Positions 1-10,599 are shown, numbered from the stretch's first letter. The stretch is DNA of 64,000 bases from Flavobacteriales bacterium (GCA_947449575.1 CANFRV010000018.1:1-64000), one strand, 5' to 3'. The notes: generated from the letters alone by a model not told the origin. Program-made: numbers and translations.

Positions 1-331
1 CTTCAAATCTACTTCTGTTTTCATTTCCTCACTTTTCCTTGATGAAAAGTAAGCAAAAATCAAGGATCTTTCCAAGGAATTTTTTACTCCATTCCATTTC
101 GTAAAACCGTACGTAAATACTTTCCTTCACGCTATATTTCGCGAAAAAGCGAAACGCGATTACGGAAAAATTTACAACTAATTCTGTGGAAAGACCATTT
201 CAACTTCACTTCGAAATGAATTTAATTAGTGACTCATTTTTTTGATATTTTATAATAGTCCCGCCAACTTTTGGTATTGTTGCTTTTTTTAGAGGCTCTA
301 CATCAAGACCAAAAAACTATTTTTGAATTAA
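1..331. other. Non-coding region with a possible dispersed repeat
   Basis: I see no supportable gene here. The stretch around 25-80 (a short palindrome-like CTTGATGAAAAG followed by CAAAAATCAAGG) resembles a repeat often found between genes in Bacteroidota; that resemblance is from memory. A small hairpin, TTCGC-GAAAAA-GCGAA, sits near 137-152. The segment also lies just beyond the stop codon of the minus-strand gene at 332. Confidence 0.4.
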
Positions 332-682
332 TTAATTCCAATTTACGAAAATCTCTTTCTTCAGAGATTCATTAAAAAAATTTCTTAATCGTTCCAATTT
401 TACTTGAGCATTTTTATCTCCTTTAAGCGCTTTTGCTTTGTACTTATAATATAAATCGAGAGAATGACCAAAAAGCTGTTGATCTAATAAATCTTTAATT
501 TCTGTTATTTTTTGAGTAATATCTAAAAGAAAATATTCAATTTCGCCTAATTCTTTTAGTTCCGTTTTTTCAATCTTCGTTTTCTTAATTAGTTCTGAAT
601 AACGCGGAAGTATCTCATTCAATAAACCACAGAACTGCTCTAGCTCTTTGTTTAGCGTTTTTTTATTTTGATTAAAGTCCAT
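332..682 (-). CDS. Hypothetical small charged protein
   Basis: This 116-residue protein has no family I recognise. It is rich in Lys, Glu and Leu with heptad-like spacing, which suggests a mostly helical, possibly coiled-coil, cytoplasmic protein. There is no signal peptide, membrane segment or metal-binding motif. It starts at an ATG at 682 and is divergent from hemW, with about 115 bp between the two starts. Function cannot be stated. Confidence 0.6.
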   Translation of the reverse strand: MDFNQNKKTLNKELEQFCGLLNEILPRYSELIKKTKIEKTELKELGEIEYFLLDITQKITEIKDLLDQQLFGHSLDLYYKYKAKALKGDKNAQVKLERLRNFFNESLKKEIFVNWN

Positions 683-798
683 GGCACGTCTTTTAATATC
701 GATGCAATTTACATAAATAAAGTTTATATCAAAATATTATTGACGTAAATTAACGATTGTTTAATATAATTGAAAATCCGTTGCGTATTTTTGCAAAT

Positions 799-1923
799 AT
801 GGCTGGGATTTATATACATATACCCTTTTGTAAACAGAAGTGCACCTATTGTGATTTTCATTTTAGTACTAGTTATCAATCCTATAAAAGTGAGATGATT
901 GACTGTTTGATCCGAGAATTATCCATGCGAAGTTCCTATTTAGCTGAACAAGAAATTGAAACCATTTATTTCGGTGGAGGAACGCCAAGTTTACTTTCTT
1001 CAGGGGAACTACAAGCAATTATAACACATATCAATACTACTTTTTCTATCAGTGGCACTGCTGAAATTAGTCTGGAGGTCAACCCGGATGATATTTCGGA
1101 AAATCAATTAATGGATTGGAAAAAAAGCGGGATTAATCGACTTAGTATAGGGCTGCAATCTTTTCGAGAAGAGGATTTGAAATGGATGAACCGTGCGCAC
1201 AATTCTGAAGAAGCCTTGAATTGCGTTGGTTTGGCAAAAAAAGCAGGATTTGAAAATATCAGCGTGGATTTAATATATGGTCTCCCCAATTTTTCAATAG
1301 AAGATTGGGAAAAAAACATTCAAACAGTCCTCCGCTTTGGTATTCAACATGTTTCTGCTTATTGTTTAACCGTGGAGGAAAAAACAGTGTTAAGTAAATG
1401 GGTTGCTCAGAAAAAAATCGTTCCTGCTAACGAAGATGATCAAAGTGAACAATTTGAAATATTAGTCAGTGAATTAGAGAAGGCAGGTATTGAGCAATAT
1501 GAAATTTCTAATTTTTCACTCCCAGGATTTCACTCGAAACACAACTCTAATTATTGGAAAGGAAAACATTATTTAGGAATTGGTCCTTCGGCGCATTCTT
1601 TTAATGGGACCTCTAGAAGTTGGAATATCGCAAATAATAGAACCTATATGCGTGAAATTCAAGAAGGAAAATCTTGGTTTGAGACAGAAGAATTAACGAC
1701 AAAAAATCAATTTAATGAATTACTTCTGGTTGGTTTACGAACCTCAACTGGTGTTAATGTCGAACAATTGATCTCGATTCAAAATCCCTCCAAAAAATTC
1801 TGGGAACAAATTGAAACCATGAAAAATTATGGATGGATTATTGTTACTGACCAAACGATTACACTTTCAAAATCGGGTAAATTAAAAGCGGATCATATTT
1901 CATCTGAGTTATTTATTGATTAA
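799..1923 (+). CDS. hemW: HemW-like radical SAM heme chaperone
   Basis: HemW proteins are radical-SAM proteins related to coproporphyrinogen III dehydrogenase and are thought to deliver heme to target proteins. With the start at the internal ATG at 799, the N-terminus reads MAGIYIHIPFCKQKCTYCDF, which carries the CxxxCxxC cluster motif (Cys11, 15, 18) and the IHIPFC context typical of the family. GGGTPS, VNPDD and SIGLQSF follow in the expected order. An in-frame ATG at 757 would add 14 residues that do not fit the family. A TAnnTTTG-like box at 786-793 lies only 6 bp before the ATG, so if it is real the transcript would be nearly leaderless. The stop codon overlaps that of the convergent helicase gene. 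The older name hemN is often applied to this family. Confidence 0.9.
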   Translation: MAGIYIHIPFCKQKCTYCDFHFSTSYQSYKSEMIDCLIRELSMRSSYLAEQEIETIYFGGGTPSLLSSGELQAIITHINTTFSISGTAEISLEVNPDDISENQLMDWKKSGINRLSIGLQSFREEDLKWMNRAHNSEEALNCVGLAKKAGFENISVDLIYGLPNFSIEDWEKNIQTVLRFGIQHVSAYCLTVEEKTVLSKWVAQKKIVPANEDDQSEQFEILVSELEKAGIEQYEISNFSLPGFHSKHNSNYWKGKHYLGIGPSAHSFNGTSRSWNIANNRTYMREIQEGKSWFETEELTTKNQFNELLLVGLRTSTGVNVEQLISIQNPSKKFWEQIETMKNYGWIIVTDQTITLSKSGKLKADHISSELFID

Positions 1924-4244
1924 ATAATCGTAGACGCTCGGTATAATTTCAATTCTTCCCAGGTCACTTTATTACCCAATTTCTCTTTCAGCGGCGTTAA
2001 AGAATTTTCTGTGTAATCTTCAAAAAATGTGGCTAATTGCCGTATTCTTTCTTCGCTCATTACATCCGATAAATCTATTTCTTCTGACTTAATTAAGGTG
2101 ATAAAATGTCCATTTATTGTTTTTTCAGACAATTGACGTGCACGCGCTATCTGGTCAATACTATTTCCTTCTCTAATTAAATCCAATGTTAACTCAAATG
2201 TAGAACGTTTTATTTTTGTTTCCTTTTGGCTTTTTTTACTGATTTGAATAGGAATAAATTCTTCCCCATTTTCATCATCCATATCTAATAATGACTTCGC
2301 TTGTCGCTTTTCTTGTTTGATTTTTGCGATTTTAGCTATTTTATAGTTCTTTAATTCTTCATTCCAAATTACTTCTCTCGTAATTTCTCGACCGCTCAAT
2401 GCTAATTCAATAAGTAACCTTCCCTTTTTTAATTTCAAGATTGCTTCAATTTGCAGTTGATCTAATTCTGTTAATTCTTCTATAAACACCTTGGTTTTTG
2501 AAATCCGTTCCAATTCCGAAATCTTTTTTAATGTCGAGTACACAACACTGTCTAAAATTTTGAAAAAGTAGTGATACGCAGCTTGCACTCTTTCGTTGAT
2601 ATACTCTAAATCTTCCTGCTGATTTTGAAATAGAAATGCCAATTGATTTTGAAATTTCTTTGCGGCATCCAAGGTCGATTGCATAGCTTGAGATTGATGT
2701 GTTACCCATGTTTTTGCTTTTCCTTTTTCAGACTTCGAAGGAACTGATTTGTAACTTGCTTCGTGAATTCCCCATTTGCTTACTAATTCATGCCAATCAA
2801 ATGCGTCTGTTAAAGAGTCTAATAAAAATTGTTTGGAACCTCTTTTGAGAGAATCAGCCAGCATCTTTTCGTCTGCTTTGTTGTTTGCATAATTTACTAC
2901 GTTGCGATCGTTTGACAAACCATTCATGCGCATCGGACTTATTAAAACCAGTCCTTTTAAAGAACGTAATCGAGAAAGAGCAACATAAGCTTGACCAGGG
3001 GCAAAAACTTGTGAAACATCCAAAACAGCTTTGTCAAAGGTCAACCCTTGACTTTTATGAACGGTGATCGCCCATGCTAATTTCAATGGATACTGCACAA
3101 ATGTACCCAAAACCTCCTCCGTTATTTCTCCCGAAGTTTCATTTAATACATACCGAATATTTGTCCACTCGTATTTCTGAACTTCAATCGTCTTGTTTTC
3201 ATCTGGAAAATGAACCATTATTTCATCTTCCCCCAACGATTCGATTTTACCCATTTTTCCATTATAGAAGTTTTTCTCGAAAGAAATATCATTTTTAATG
3301 AACATTACTTGCGCCCCTACTTTTAGCTCGAATGTTTCTTCTAAAGGAAACAAATGTTTCGGAAAATCATCTATTATTTCAGCAGAGAAAAAAAGAGCCT
3401 TTTCATTCAATGCTTGCAAAGCTTTTGAGTTTATTTCATCAGCTTTTGAATTATGTGTTGTCAATGTGATGTATCCTTCATGCTTCGTTGGATTAAAATC
3501 TGGCTGCACATATTGATTCATGGTTTCAATATCTGCCGCTGAAATTTTATTATTCCTCAAATTATTCAGAACATGAATAAATTCATCATCATTTTGTCGA
3601 TAAATTTTAGATAATTCTATATAAACTGGCGGTTGCTCTTGAATCACTCTCGAATGAAAGAAGAACATTCCGCTGTAATAATTTCGTAAAACGCCCCATT
3701 CTTCTTGTTTTACAACAGGAGGTAATTGCAGTAAATCACCGATATATAAAACCTGAATTCCACCAAATGGCTTATTTATTTTCCGAACATTCCTTAATGT
3801 CCAATCGATTGCGTCTAATAAATCTGCACGCAGCATACTTACCTCATCTATAATGAGTAACTCTAGATTTCGAATTAAATTTCTACGCTGCCCATTCATA
3901 TTAAAATGGCGTAATAAACTATCTTTCGATTCTAATTTCATTGAATCAGTGAACTGAGCGGCAACATTGAATTCAGGGATGAAGCCACCAAAAGGCAATT
4001 GAAAAAATGAATGAATAGTAACACCTCCAGCATTTAATGCGGCAATTCCAGTTGGCGCAACAATAATTGCTTGTTTATGCGTTGAGTCAATTATTTTTCG
4101 AAGTAAGGTTGTTTTTCCTGTTCCCGCTTTTCCTGTAAGAAAAACCGATTGGTTGGTTTGATTAATGAATCTCTCTGTAAATTCAGCGGGATTGTTCACA
4201 CTATTAATAGATTCAGTGTTATTATTAAATGGATTTTCTATCAT
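1920..4244 (-). CDS. PIF1/RecD-like superfamily 1 DNA helicase
   Basis: This 774-residue protein is an SF1B-type helicase. Walker A is GKAGTGKTT (residues 38-46), Walker B is LLIIDEVSML (Asp133-Glu134), and further on come a Q-rich LLQLPPV motif, VHKSQGLTFD and AYVALSRLRS (helicase motifs V/VI). After the helicase core there is a long charged linker, a helical region resembling HRDC, and a C-terminal region (about 690-735) that fits the HTH domain found at the end of Bacteroidota PIF1-like helicases. Such proteins unwind DNA 5'-3' during repair and replication. The gene is convergent with hemW, and the stop codons overlap at 1920-1923. ATG at 4244. Confidence 0.9.
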   Translation of the reverse strand: MIENPFNNNTESINSVNNPAEFTERFINQTNQSVFLTGKAGTGKTTLLRKIIDSTHKQAIIVAPTGIAALNAGGVTIHSFFQLPFGGFIPEFNVAAQFTDSMKLESKDSLLRHFNMNGQRRNLIRNLELLIIDEVSMLRADLLDAIDWTLRNVRKINKPFGGIQVLYIGDLLQLPPVVKQEEWGVLRNYYSGMFFFHSRVIQEQPPVYIELSKIYRQNDDEFIHVLNNLRNNKISAADIETMNQYVQPDFNPTKHEGYITLTTHNSKADEINSKALQALNEKALFFSAEIIDDFPKHLFPLEETFELKVGAQVMFIKNDISFEKNFYNGKMGKIESLGEDEIMVHFPDENKTIEVQKYEWTNIRYVLNETSGEITEEVLGTFVQYPLKLAWAITVHKSQGLTFDKAVLDVSQVFAPGQAYVALSRLRSLKGLVLISPMRMNGLSNDRNVVNYANNKADEKMLADSLKRGSKQFLLDSLTDAFDWHELVSKWGIHEASYKSVPSKSEKGKAKTWVTHQSQAMQSTLDAAKKFQNQLAFLFQNQQEDLEYINERVQAAYHYFFKILDSVVYSTLKKISELERISKTKVFIEELTELDQLQIEAILKLKKGRLLIELALSGREITREVIWNEELKNYKIAKIAKIKQEKRQAKSLLDMDDENGEEFIPIQISKKSQKETKIKRSTFELTLDLIREGNSIDQIARARQLSEKTINGHFITLIKSEEIDLSDVMSEERIRQLATFFEDYTENSLTPLKEKLGNKVTWEELKLYRASTII

Positions 4245-4333
4245 GACTTACTGAAGATACTGAAAAAGTTGGGTTATCTGTTAAAAAAAGAATAAATTAG
4301 GAAGTAAATCGTGCATTACAATTTTTCCATTCA

Positions 4334-7240
4334 TCATTTTTCTATTAACTCTAATCTATATTCATCCCCTTTAACAACCATAGGAATTCCGTCAATCAAC
4401 CATTTTGGCGCAGGTTTTTCTAGCAGATAATAATCAAAAAATTGTCTCAATCGGATACTGTAGTCGATTCGGTTGGCCATTTTTGTTAGATTATGATCAT
4501 CCCCATTATAATTTAAAAGCCAAACCGGTTTTCCTAAACGTTTCATCCCGGTAAACATTTCTATTCCTTGGTACCATGGAACAGCCCCGTCTGCGTCATT
4601 CGACATAATTAAAAGTGGTGTTGTAATATTTGGAAGGTGGAAAATGGGCGAATTTTCAATATACAATTCAGGTGCATCCCACAATGTTTGCCCTATTCTA
4701 CTTTGTTGGCGTTCGTATTGAAATTGTCTATTTAAACCTGAACCCCAGCGAATTCCTCCATACGCTGAAATCATATCAGAAACGGGCGCTCCCGCCATCG
4801 CTGCAGCATATCGATTTGTCATCGTAATCATTTGTGCTGTTTGATATCCACCCCAACTTTGACCTTGCAAACCCATGTGCTTTGAGTCAATATTTGGATA
4901 TAATTTAAGCACTTTGTCTGTTCCACTCATGATGCAATCATATGCCGATTTCGCTGGATGACCTTCACGGTAGCGAATATCTGGGAAGAAAACGACATAA
5001 CCAGCAGAAGCAAATTCGATTGGGTTGATCACAGAAGCAGATGGTCTAGGGGCATAATGTTTGTGAATATCCTCACTGTACAATTCATAATAATACACAA
5101 TCATCGGATAACTTTTTTCGCTGTCAAAGTTTTCAGGAGTGTATACCAGCCCTTTTAGCGGAATTCCATCATAACTTGTCCATTCTACTGTTTCAACAGA
5201 TGCCCAATTGTATTCTTTTTGCTGAGGATTTGTCTTTGAAATCTGAATTTCATTGGTATAGTTTTTATCTAAAAAATGTAGATCTGGATAGTGTGCAACG
5301 GTAGATCTCCGAAGTATTATTTTTTCTGTGTTTTTTGAACGCGCGATATCCACTAATTCCGCTTCCATTGCATACATTTTCTTCAACTCAATACCTTGAG
5401 GTTTCGTTGTTATTTCATAAATCGCATTTCCATTCGTTTGTTCATTAAACCCTCGAATGTACATGTTGTTATACTCTACATATAAACTATCATGGTCCCA
5501 AAAACTTGGTTGGAAGCGCGTTTTTGTATTTTTTCCTTCCTCATTCGTAATAGAATAGATTTTACCCGCTGTAATAGAATAATTCCAAACATCGTATTCT
5601 GATTGAATCATTATTTCATTTTCATTTTTTATCCAGCCGATAATCCCATAAGGCTCCGCTTTTTGAGGCTGACCATTAAGATCAACTACCCATTTTACAT
5701 CTTTACGCTCGCATGTGAGGCAAATTTCTTTTTTGGTGGCTACATTTTGTAAGTAATGTTCTCCTTCTTCCCCGTTGAAATACGTATACCATTTTCCTGA
5801 AGGAGAGAGATTTCCTCCAAACCCAACTCCTTTTTTCAGAGATTCAACTTTACCATCTGCGATTGAAACACGGTAATGATCTTCCAAATTTGGAGAAGAC
5901 CAATTATAGGTTCCTTGATACATTTCTTTACTTGTGGCCAACAAATAATTTCCTCTCTTTTTAGTAGGCAGTGTAATCGTTAACGTGTCATTTGAAAGGG
6001 CAATGATTTTCTTGTCTTCCAATTGTAAAACATACAGATCCGTTTTCTTAAGATCGTCTTTTAATTCCACTTTTTGCTGTGGCTGCAGTCGTTTGTCTTG
6101 ATAATTCCAGACATCCACCACGGCTTTTTCTGTCACTAAAAGTGTATCTTTTTGCTTCTGCTCAACTCTTTTCGCAATTCCAAAGAATAAACGTTCATCA
6201 TTTTCAGAAAAAACAGGAGAACGATTGTCACTAATACTTTTTTCAACAGGAATTGACGCTGTAGATGTATCAATAAGCGTGATGAGTTTTTTTGATTTTA
6301 ATTCTAAATAATTCAATTCGAACTGTTTGTTTTCCGTCGTATCTTCGGTAGATAGAAGTGCTAATGCTTTTTCGGAATGATTAAAAGTACAATTGCTAAA
6401 GCCCTTTTTTGTCGCTTCTACGGAATAATCACCTGAGGTAGGTTCCAAAATAGCTAACTGATACGTGACTATTTTTTTCTCTTTTTTATGCGAAATCAGG
6501 GCTACGTATTTGCCTTTTTTAGAAACTACAAATTCAGTCACATCAATATATTGCTGTTTTTCTCCCGTTATAGCATTTAAACTAGTAAAAAGTTTCCCAT
6601 CCGATTTATATTTTTCTTCCTTCGCTACTGGTTTTTCCTCCACTTTCTCGACGGGTACCACTTCCACTTCCTTCTTCTTTTTAAAAAAAGTAAATTTTGA
6701 TTTTTTCGGAATCTCTACTACTATCGGCGTGATCGGTTTTTCTTCAACGGAATCTTTTGGATTTTCAATTTCCTCCACAAGAGAATTGTATTCTGAGGTA
6801 TAACTTAACCAGTCTCCTTCTTCTGGTAAGGTGAATGATTTTAATTTCGAGATTTTTATCAATGAATCTTTTTCCAGCAAATAAATTCCTAAGCTATCTT
6901 TTGGCCATTTTTCTTTGTCAATTTTATTCAATTCACAATTTCTCAAGGTATCAAAGCCAGGTGTAATTTTAAAAACAAGAAAATTGGAGTTCCCTGAAAA
7001 TTGTTGATTATATCCTCTTGGAATAGAGTCTAATTTATTTTTAACTTTATTATAAATGTATAAATAACCATCTCCTCGCAGCGGCTTTATAGTGTAAGAA
7101 ACAAAATTTCCATCATTTGAAATGCAATGAGCTTCTAATTTTTTCCAGTCATTATATGCTCTATAGTCAATTTCTTTTTTTTGAGAAATGGCTGTGTGAG
7201 AAATAAAAAGTAATAGAAGTAAAGAAAAAATATGTTTCAT
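4334..7240 (-). CDS. Secreted S9-family prolyl oligopeptidase-like peptidase
   Basis: The 968-residue product begins with a Sec signal peptide (MKH, hydrophobic stretch, cleavage near AISQ). The first two thirds look like a degenerate beta-propeller; residues about 165-215 are unusually Lys/Glu/Pro/Val-rich and probably form an exposed insertion. The C-terminal alpha/beta hydrolase has the triad signatures GQSWGGY (Ser about 795), NDADGAVPW (Asp about 884) and GDDHNL (His about 916). It probably degrades oligopeptides in the periplasm or outside the cell. It is monocistronic, with a TATATTTG box upstream on the same strand. Confidence 0.88.
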   Translation of the reverse strand: MKHIFSLLLLLFISHTAISQKKEIDYRAYNDWKKLEAHCISNDGNFVSYTIKPLRGDGYLYIYNKVKNKLDSIPRGYNQQFSGNSNFLVFKITPGFDTLRNCELNKIDKEKWPKDSLGIYLLEKDSLIKISKLKSFTLPEEGDWLSYTSEYNSLVEEIENPKDSVEEKPITPIVVEIPKKSKFTFFKKKKEVEVVPVEKVEEKPVAKEEKYKSDGKLFTSLNAITGEKQQYIDVTEFVVSKKGKYVALISHKKEKKIVTYQLAILEPTSGDYSVEATKKGFSNCTFNHSEKALALLSTEDTTENKQFELNYLELKSKKLITLIDTSTASIPVEKSISDNRSPVFSENDERLFFGIAKRVEQKQKDTLLVTEKAVVDVWNYQDKRLQPQQKVELKDDLKKTDLYVLQLEDKKIIALSNDTLTITLPTKKRGNYLLATSKEMYQGTYNWSSPNLEDHYRVSIADGKVESLKKGVGFGGNLSPSGKWYTYFNGEEGEHYLQNVATKKEICLTCERKDVKWVVDLNGQPQKAEPYGIIGWIKNENEIMIQSEYDVWNYSITAGKIYSITNEEGKNTKTRFQPSFWDHDSLYVEYNNMYIRGFNEQTNGNAIYEITTKPQGIELKKMYAMEAELVDIARSKNTEKIILRRSTVAHYPDLHFLDKNYTNEIQISKTNPQQKEYNWASVETVEWTSYDGIPLKGLVYTPENFDSEKSYPMIVYYYELYSEDIHKHYAPRPSASVINPIEFASAGYVVFFPDIRYREGHPAKSAYDCIMSGTDKVLKLYPNIDSKHMGLQGQSWGGYQTAQMITMTNRYAAAMAGAPVSDMISAYGGIRWGSGLNRQFQYERQQSRIGQTLWDAPELYIENSPIFHLPNITTPLLIMSNDADGAVPWYQGIEMFTGMKRLGKPVWLLNYNGDDHNLTKMANRIDYSIRLRQFFDYYLLEKPAPKWLIDGIPMVVKGDEYRLELIEK

Positions 7241-7261
7241 TTAATTTGTATTTATACAGAG

Positions 7262-7269
7262 CAAATATA
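7262..7269 (-). promoter_or_regulatory. TAnnTTTG -7 box for the S9 peptidase gene
   Basis: The minus strand reads TATATTTG here, an exact match to the Bacteroidota -7 consensus TAnnTTTG, 21 bp before the ATG at 7240. A TTTG lies 16 bp further upstream, a little closer than the usual 19 bp. Confidence 0.55.
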
Positions 7270-7603
7270 CCAAAAAGCTGCTAACCAAAGGTAGATAACT
7301 CATTAACAATTAGAATTTATTTTGAGTTTCGGGTTTTATATATTTTATTTAAAATCGAATGATTATTTTCAATAATTCTTAACGCAGCAAGTCAATCAAG
7401 ACAAAGGAAAACGACAAAAAAGGCTTTATGCACCTTTCTACGTTCATAATTTCTCACAATTGACCTTCATGTGAACTGTTTTCATCCTCATCTTTGTTGT
7501 CACTAAAAGTGATTTTTATGAAATAGCAAAGATTTAGAAAGGCTAACATAAATAAAGGTCTAAAAGCTGTATTTATAGATTACCATTAAAAAACAAAACA
7601 TAT
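7270..7603. other. Divergent intergenic region
   Basis: This stretch separates the S9 peptidase gene from the plus-strand OmpA-like gene. I find no reading frame, strong hairpin or repeat. It presumably holds the promoter of the downstream lipoprotein. Confidence 0.5.
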
Positions 7604-8566
7604 ATGAAAATATTTAATTTATTATTTGTCCTTTCTCTTATTACTTTTTCATGCGTTCCTGCAAAAAAATACAAAGATCTTGTGGAACGTGAAAAAATCT
7701 GTAGCACAGAACTCGAGAAATACAAGGCTAGTTCATTAGATTTTGAAGGAAAATACACCGATTTAGTAACTCGTCACGACGTCGCAAAAAAAGAAATTGA
7801 TGCGCTCATTATCGACACGACTGATTTAGGTGCGAAATTACGTTTACTGCATATTCAATATGAAAAAATTGTAGGCGAAAATGATCATCTGCAAGCAAAG
7901 TTTGATAAATTAAGGTTGTCTGGGGCCAAAGAAACGGCAGGACTTCAATATGATTTGGAGGCTAAGAATTTAGAACTACAAAGGAAAAGTGATGTTTTAA
8001 CAGCATTAGAAAATGAACTTGCGCTAAAATCTAGCCTTTTAACAGAAAGAGAGCAACGCGTGAATGAATTAGAAGAAATGATTCAGCGGAAAGATGATGC
8101 TGTAAAAGCTTTGAAAAGTAAAGTTGCTAATGCATTAAAAGGTTTTGAAAATAAAGGGTTAACTGTTGTTCAAAAAAACGGAAAAATATATGTCAGTCTG
8201 GAGGCGAAATTATTATTTAGCTCTGGAAGTACGGTCGTAGAAACAGAAGGTAAAAAAGCATTAATTGATTTAGCCAAAGTACTAGAAACAGAGAAAGAAG
8301 TAGAAATTGTTGTGGAAGGACATACCGACACTGATAAATTCAGTAGTTCAACAAGTCCAAGAAATAACTGGGAATTATCTGTCTTACGATCCACCGCTGT
8401 AGTGGAAATAATGACCGCAAATTCTAAAATGAACCCTGTGCAATTAATGGCAGCTGGTCGTTCTGAATACATTCCTGTTGATGTAAAAGATAAGGCGAAA
8501 AACAGAAGAATTGAAATCATCATTTCTCCTAATTTAAACGAATTGTTTGAGATTATTTCTAAGTAG
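7604..8566 (+). CDS. OmpA-family lipoprotein with coiled coil
   Basis: The 320-residue product starts with a lipoprotein signal peptide whose lipobox ends at FSC (Cys17). Residues about 20-175 form a heptad-rich coiled coil. The C-terminal domain (about 190-315) carries OmpA/MotB peptidoglycan-binding signatures: VEGHTDTD, NWELSVLRS, AAGRSEY and NRRIEI. It should be anchored in the outer membrane and bind peptidoglycan non-covalently. ATG at 7604 is the natural start because the signal peptide begins there. It is followed by repeats rather than by a gene partner. Confidence 0.9.
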   Translation: MKIFNLLFVLSLITFSCVPAKKYKDLVEREKICSTELEKYKASSLDFEGKYTDLVTRHDVAKKEIDALIIDTTDLGAKLRLLHIQYEKIVGENDHLQAKFDKLRLSGAKETAGLQYDLEAKNLELQRKSDVLTALENELALKSSLLTEREQRVNELEEMIQRKDDAVKALKSKVANALKGFENKGLTVVQKNGKIYVSLEAKLLFSSGSTVVETEGKKALIDLAKVLETEKEVEIVVEGHTDTDKFSSSTSPRNNWELSVLRSTAVVEIMTANSKMNPVQLMAAGRSEYIPVDVKDKAKNRRIEIIISPNLNELFEIISK

Positions 8567-8569
8567 AGG

Positions 8570-8665
8570 TTAGGTGTTGGGTTTTAGGTGTTGGCCTGTG
8601 TAGGTTATGGTTGGTGTTGGGTTTTTGGTGTTGGGTCTATTTAGGTAGATTTTAGGTGTTCGTCT
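8570..8665. repeat. GT-rich short tandem repeats
   Basis: After the OmpA-like gene the sequence repeats imperfect units around GGTGTTGGG(T)TTTAGGTGTTGG about four times. It has no reading frame on either strand. The remaining bases to 8802 hold a possible TATTTTTG -7 box (8777-8784) ahead of uvrC. Confidence 0.7.
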
Positions 8666-8802
8666 AGTTGAAAATAGGATTTGATTTTCTTATTTACGCC
8701 AACTCTTATATTCCTTCACTTCATTATCATTCGTTCTTCGAAAGTATACTTTCTCCTATGATTACCAAAAAAAGCTTATTTTTGAAGGTATAAAACGTAA
8801 AT

Positions 8803-10599
8803 GTGTCGGCAAAATCAGAGGAATTAACGCTAAAAATTAAATCTCTTCCTTCAAGTCCTGGGGTATATCAATATTTTGATGCGGCCGGAACAATTATTTA
8901 TGTAGGAAAGGCTAAAAATTTGAAAAGTCGCGTTTCCTCCTATTTCAATAAAAATCAAGAAAACGGCAAAACCATCTTACTCGTAAAGCGGATTGTTGAC
9001 ATTCAATACATTGTGGTTGAAACAGAAAATGATGCGTTATTGCTAGAAAACAACCTCATCAAAAAATACCAACCCAAATACAATATCCAATTAAAAGACG
9101 ATAAAACATATCCCTGGATTTGTATAAAAAAAGAGCCTTTTCCCCGTATTTTTTCTACTAGAAGATTTGTTCGAGATGGCTCGCAGTATTTTGGACCTTA
9201 TACCAATGTGAAAGTATTAAACACCCTTTTAGCATTGCTCAAAGAATTATTTCCAATTCGAAATTGTTCCTTTGATCTTTCTTCAAAAAACATTGAGCAA
9301 AAGAAATTTAAAGTTTGTTTAGAATATCATATTGGCAATTGCAAAGGACCTTGTGAAGGAAAGGAATCACTTTCAGAATATGATACTTATATTGCGCAAA
9401 TCGGACATATTGCAAAAGGAAATTTAAGTCCTGTTCTTTCAATGCTCAAAACCAGCATGCAAAATTTTTCGGAAAAATTTGAGTTCGAGCAAGCGCAAGA
9501 GATGAAAGAAAAAATTATTTTACTGGAAAGGTATAAATCAAAATCGACCATTGTTTCACCTACCATTCATCAAGTTGACGTATTGACACTTTTAGAGGAT
9601 GAAAAATCCTTCTTTGTCAACTACTTAGTCATTAGTAATGGGTCAATAATACACGGATATACTGCTGAAATAAGAAAAAAATTAGATGAACGGGAAGAAG
9701 ATATTATTGGTTTTGTTTTACCCGAATTTCGCGAACGATTTATGAGTGAATCCAAAGAAGTTCTTCTCGCCAATCCAATTCAATTAAAAATTGAAGGAAT
9801 TGATTTTTTCGTGCCACAAAGAGGAGATAAAAGGAGTTTAATTGATCTTTCCATAAGAAATACGACCTATTATAAAATTGAAAAATTAAAGCAAGAAAAA
9901 CTGGTCAACCCAGAGCGACATTCAGAGCGTATTTTGGAACAAATTAAAAAAGACTTTCGATTAAAAGACTTGCCTATTCACATGGAATGCTTTGATAATT
10001 CGAATATTCAAGGAACAAACCCTGTTTCGGCATGTGTCGTTTTTAAAAATGCAAAACCCGCAAAGAAAGACTACCGTCATTTTAATGTAAAAACAGTAAT
10101 TGGACCAGATGATTTCGCAACAATGGAAGAAGTGGTGTATAGAAGGTATAAGCGAATGATAGACGAGGGACAATCATTGCCTCAATTAATCATTATTGAT
10201 GGAGGCAAAGGACAATTAAGTTCTGCGTTAAAAGCCCTAGAAAAATTAGATTTACGAGGAAAAGTGGCCATTGTGGGTATTGCCAAACGATTAGAAGAAA
10301 TCTTTTTTCCTGGAGACTCTTTGCCCATTTATTTAGATAAACGTACCGAAAGTTTGAAGGTAATACAATTCATGCGCAATGAAGCCCATCGATTTGGAAT
10401 AACGCACCATCGAAATCAACGAAGTAAATCAGCCCTTGTTTCAGAATTATTGCAAGTGGAAGGTGTAGGGCCAAAAACACAACAAGATTTAATGAAAGCT
10501 TTTAAAACGGTAAGCACTATTAAAGAAACTAGCCTTGAAGAATTAGGAAAAGTAATTGGGCCAGCGAAAGCAAAAATCGTTTGGGAATATTTTAGGTAG
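8803..10599 (+). CDS. uvrC: Excinuclease ABC subunit C
   Basis: UvrC makes both incisions in UvrABC nucleotide excision repair. This 598-residue copy has all parts: the N-terminal GIY-YIG nuclease (SSPGVYQYF and IIYVGKAKNLKSR, residues about 15-90), the central Cys-containing region, the UVR motif that contacts UvrB (FEFEQAQEMKEKI, about 225), the RNase H-like C-terminal nuclease (ECFDNSNIQG, then IIDGGKGQL) and terminal helix-hairpin-helix motifs (LLQVEGVGPKTQ). The start is GTG at 8803; an ATG two bases upstream is in another frame. A TATTTTTG box lies 19 bp before the start. It is monocistronic. Confidence 0.96.
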   Translation: MSAKSEELTLKIKSLPSSPGVYQYFDAAGTIIYVGKAKNLKSRVSSYFNKNQENGKTILLVKRIVDIQYIVVETENDALLLENNLIKKYQPKYNIQLKDDKTYPWICIKKEPFPRIFSTRRFVRDGSQYFGPYTNVKVLNTLLALLKELFPIRNCSFDLSSKNIEQKKFKVCLEYHIGNCKGPCEGKESLSEYDTYIAQIGHIAKGNLSPVLSMLKTSMQNFSEKFEFEQAQEMKEKIILLERYKSKSTIVSPTIHQVDVLTLLEDEKSFFVNYLVISNGSIIHGYTAEIRKKLDEREEDIIGFVLPEFRERFMSESKEVLLANPIQLKIEGIDFFVPQRGDKRSLIDLSIRNTTYYKIEKLKQEKLVNPERHSERILEQIKKDFRLKDLPIHMECFDNSNIQGTNPVSACVVFKNAKPAKKDYRHFNVKTVIGPDDFATMEEVVYRRYKRMIDEGQSLPQLIIIDGGKGQLSSALKALEKLDLRGKVAIVGIAKRLEEIFFPGDSLPIYLDKRTESLKVIQFMRNEAHRFGITHHRNQRSKSALVSELLQVEGVGPKTQQDLMKAFKTVSTIKETSLEELGKVIGPAKAKIVWEYFR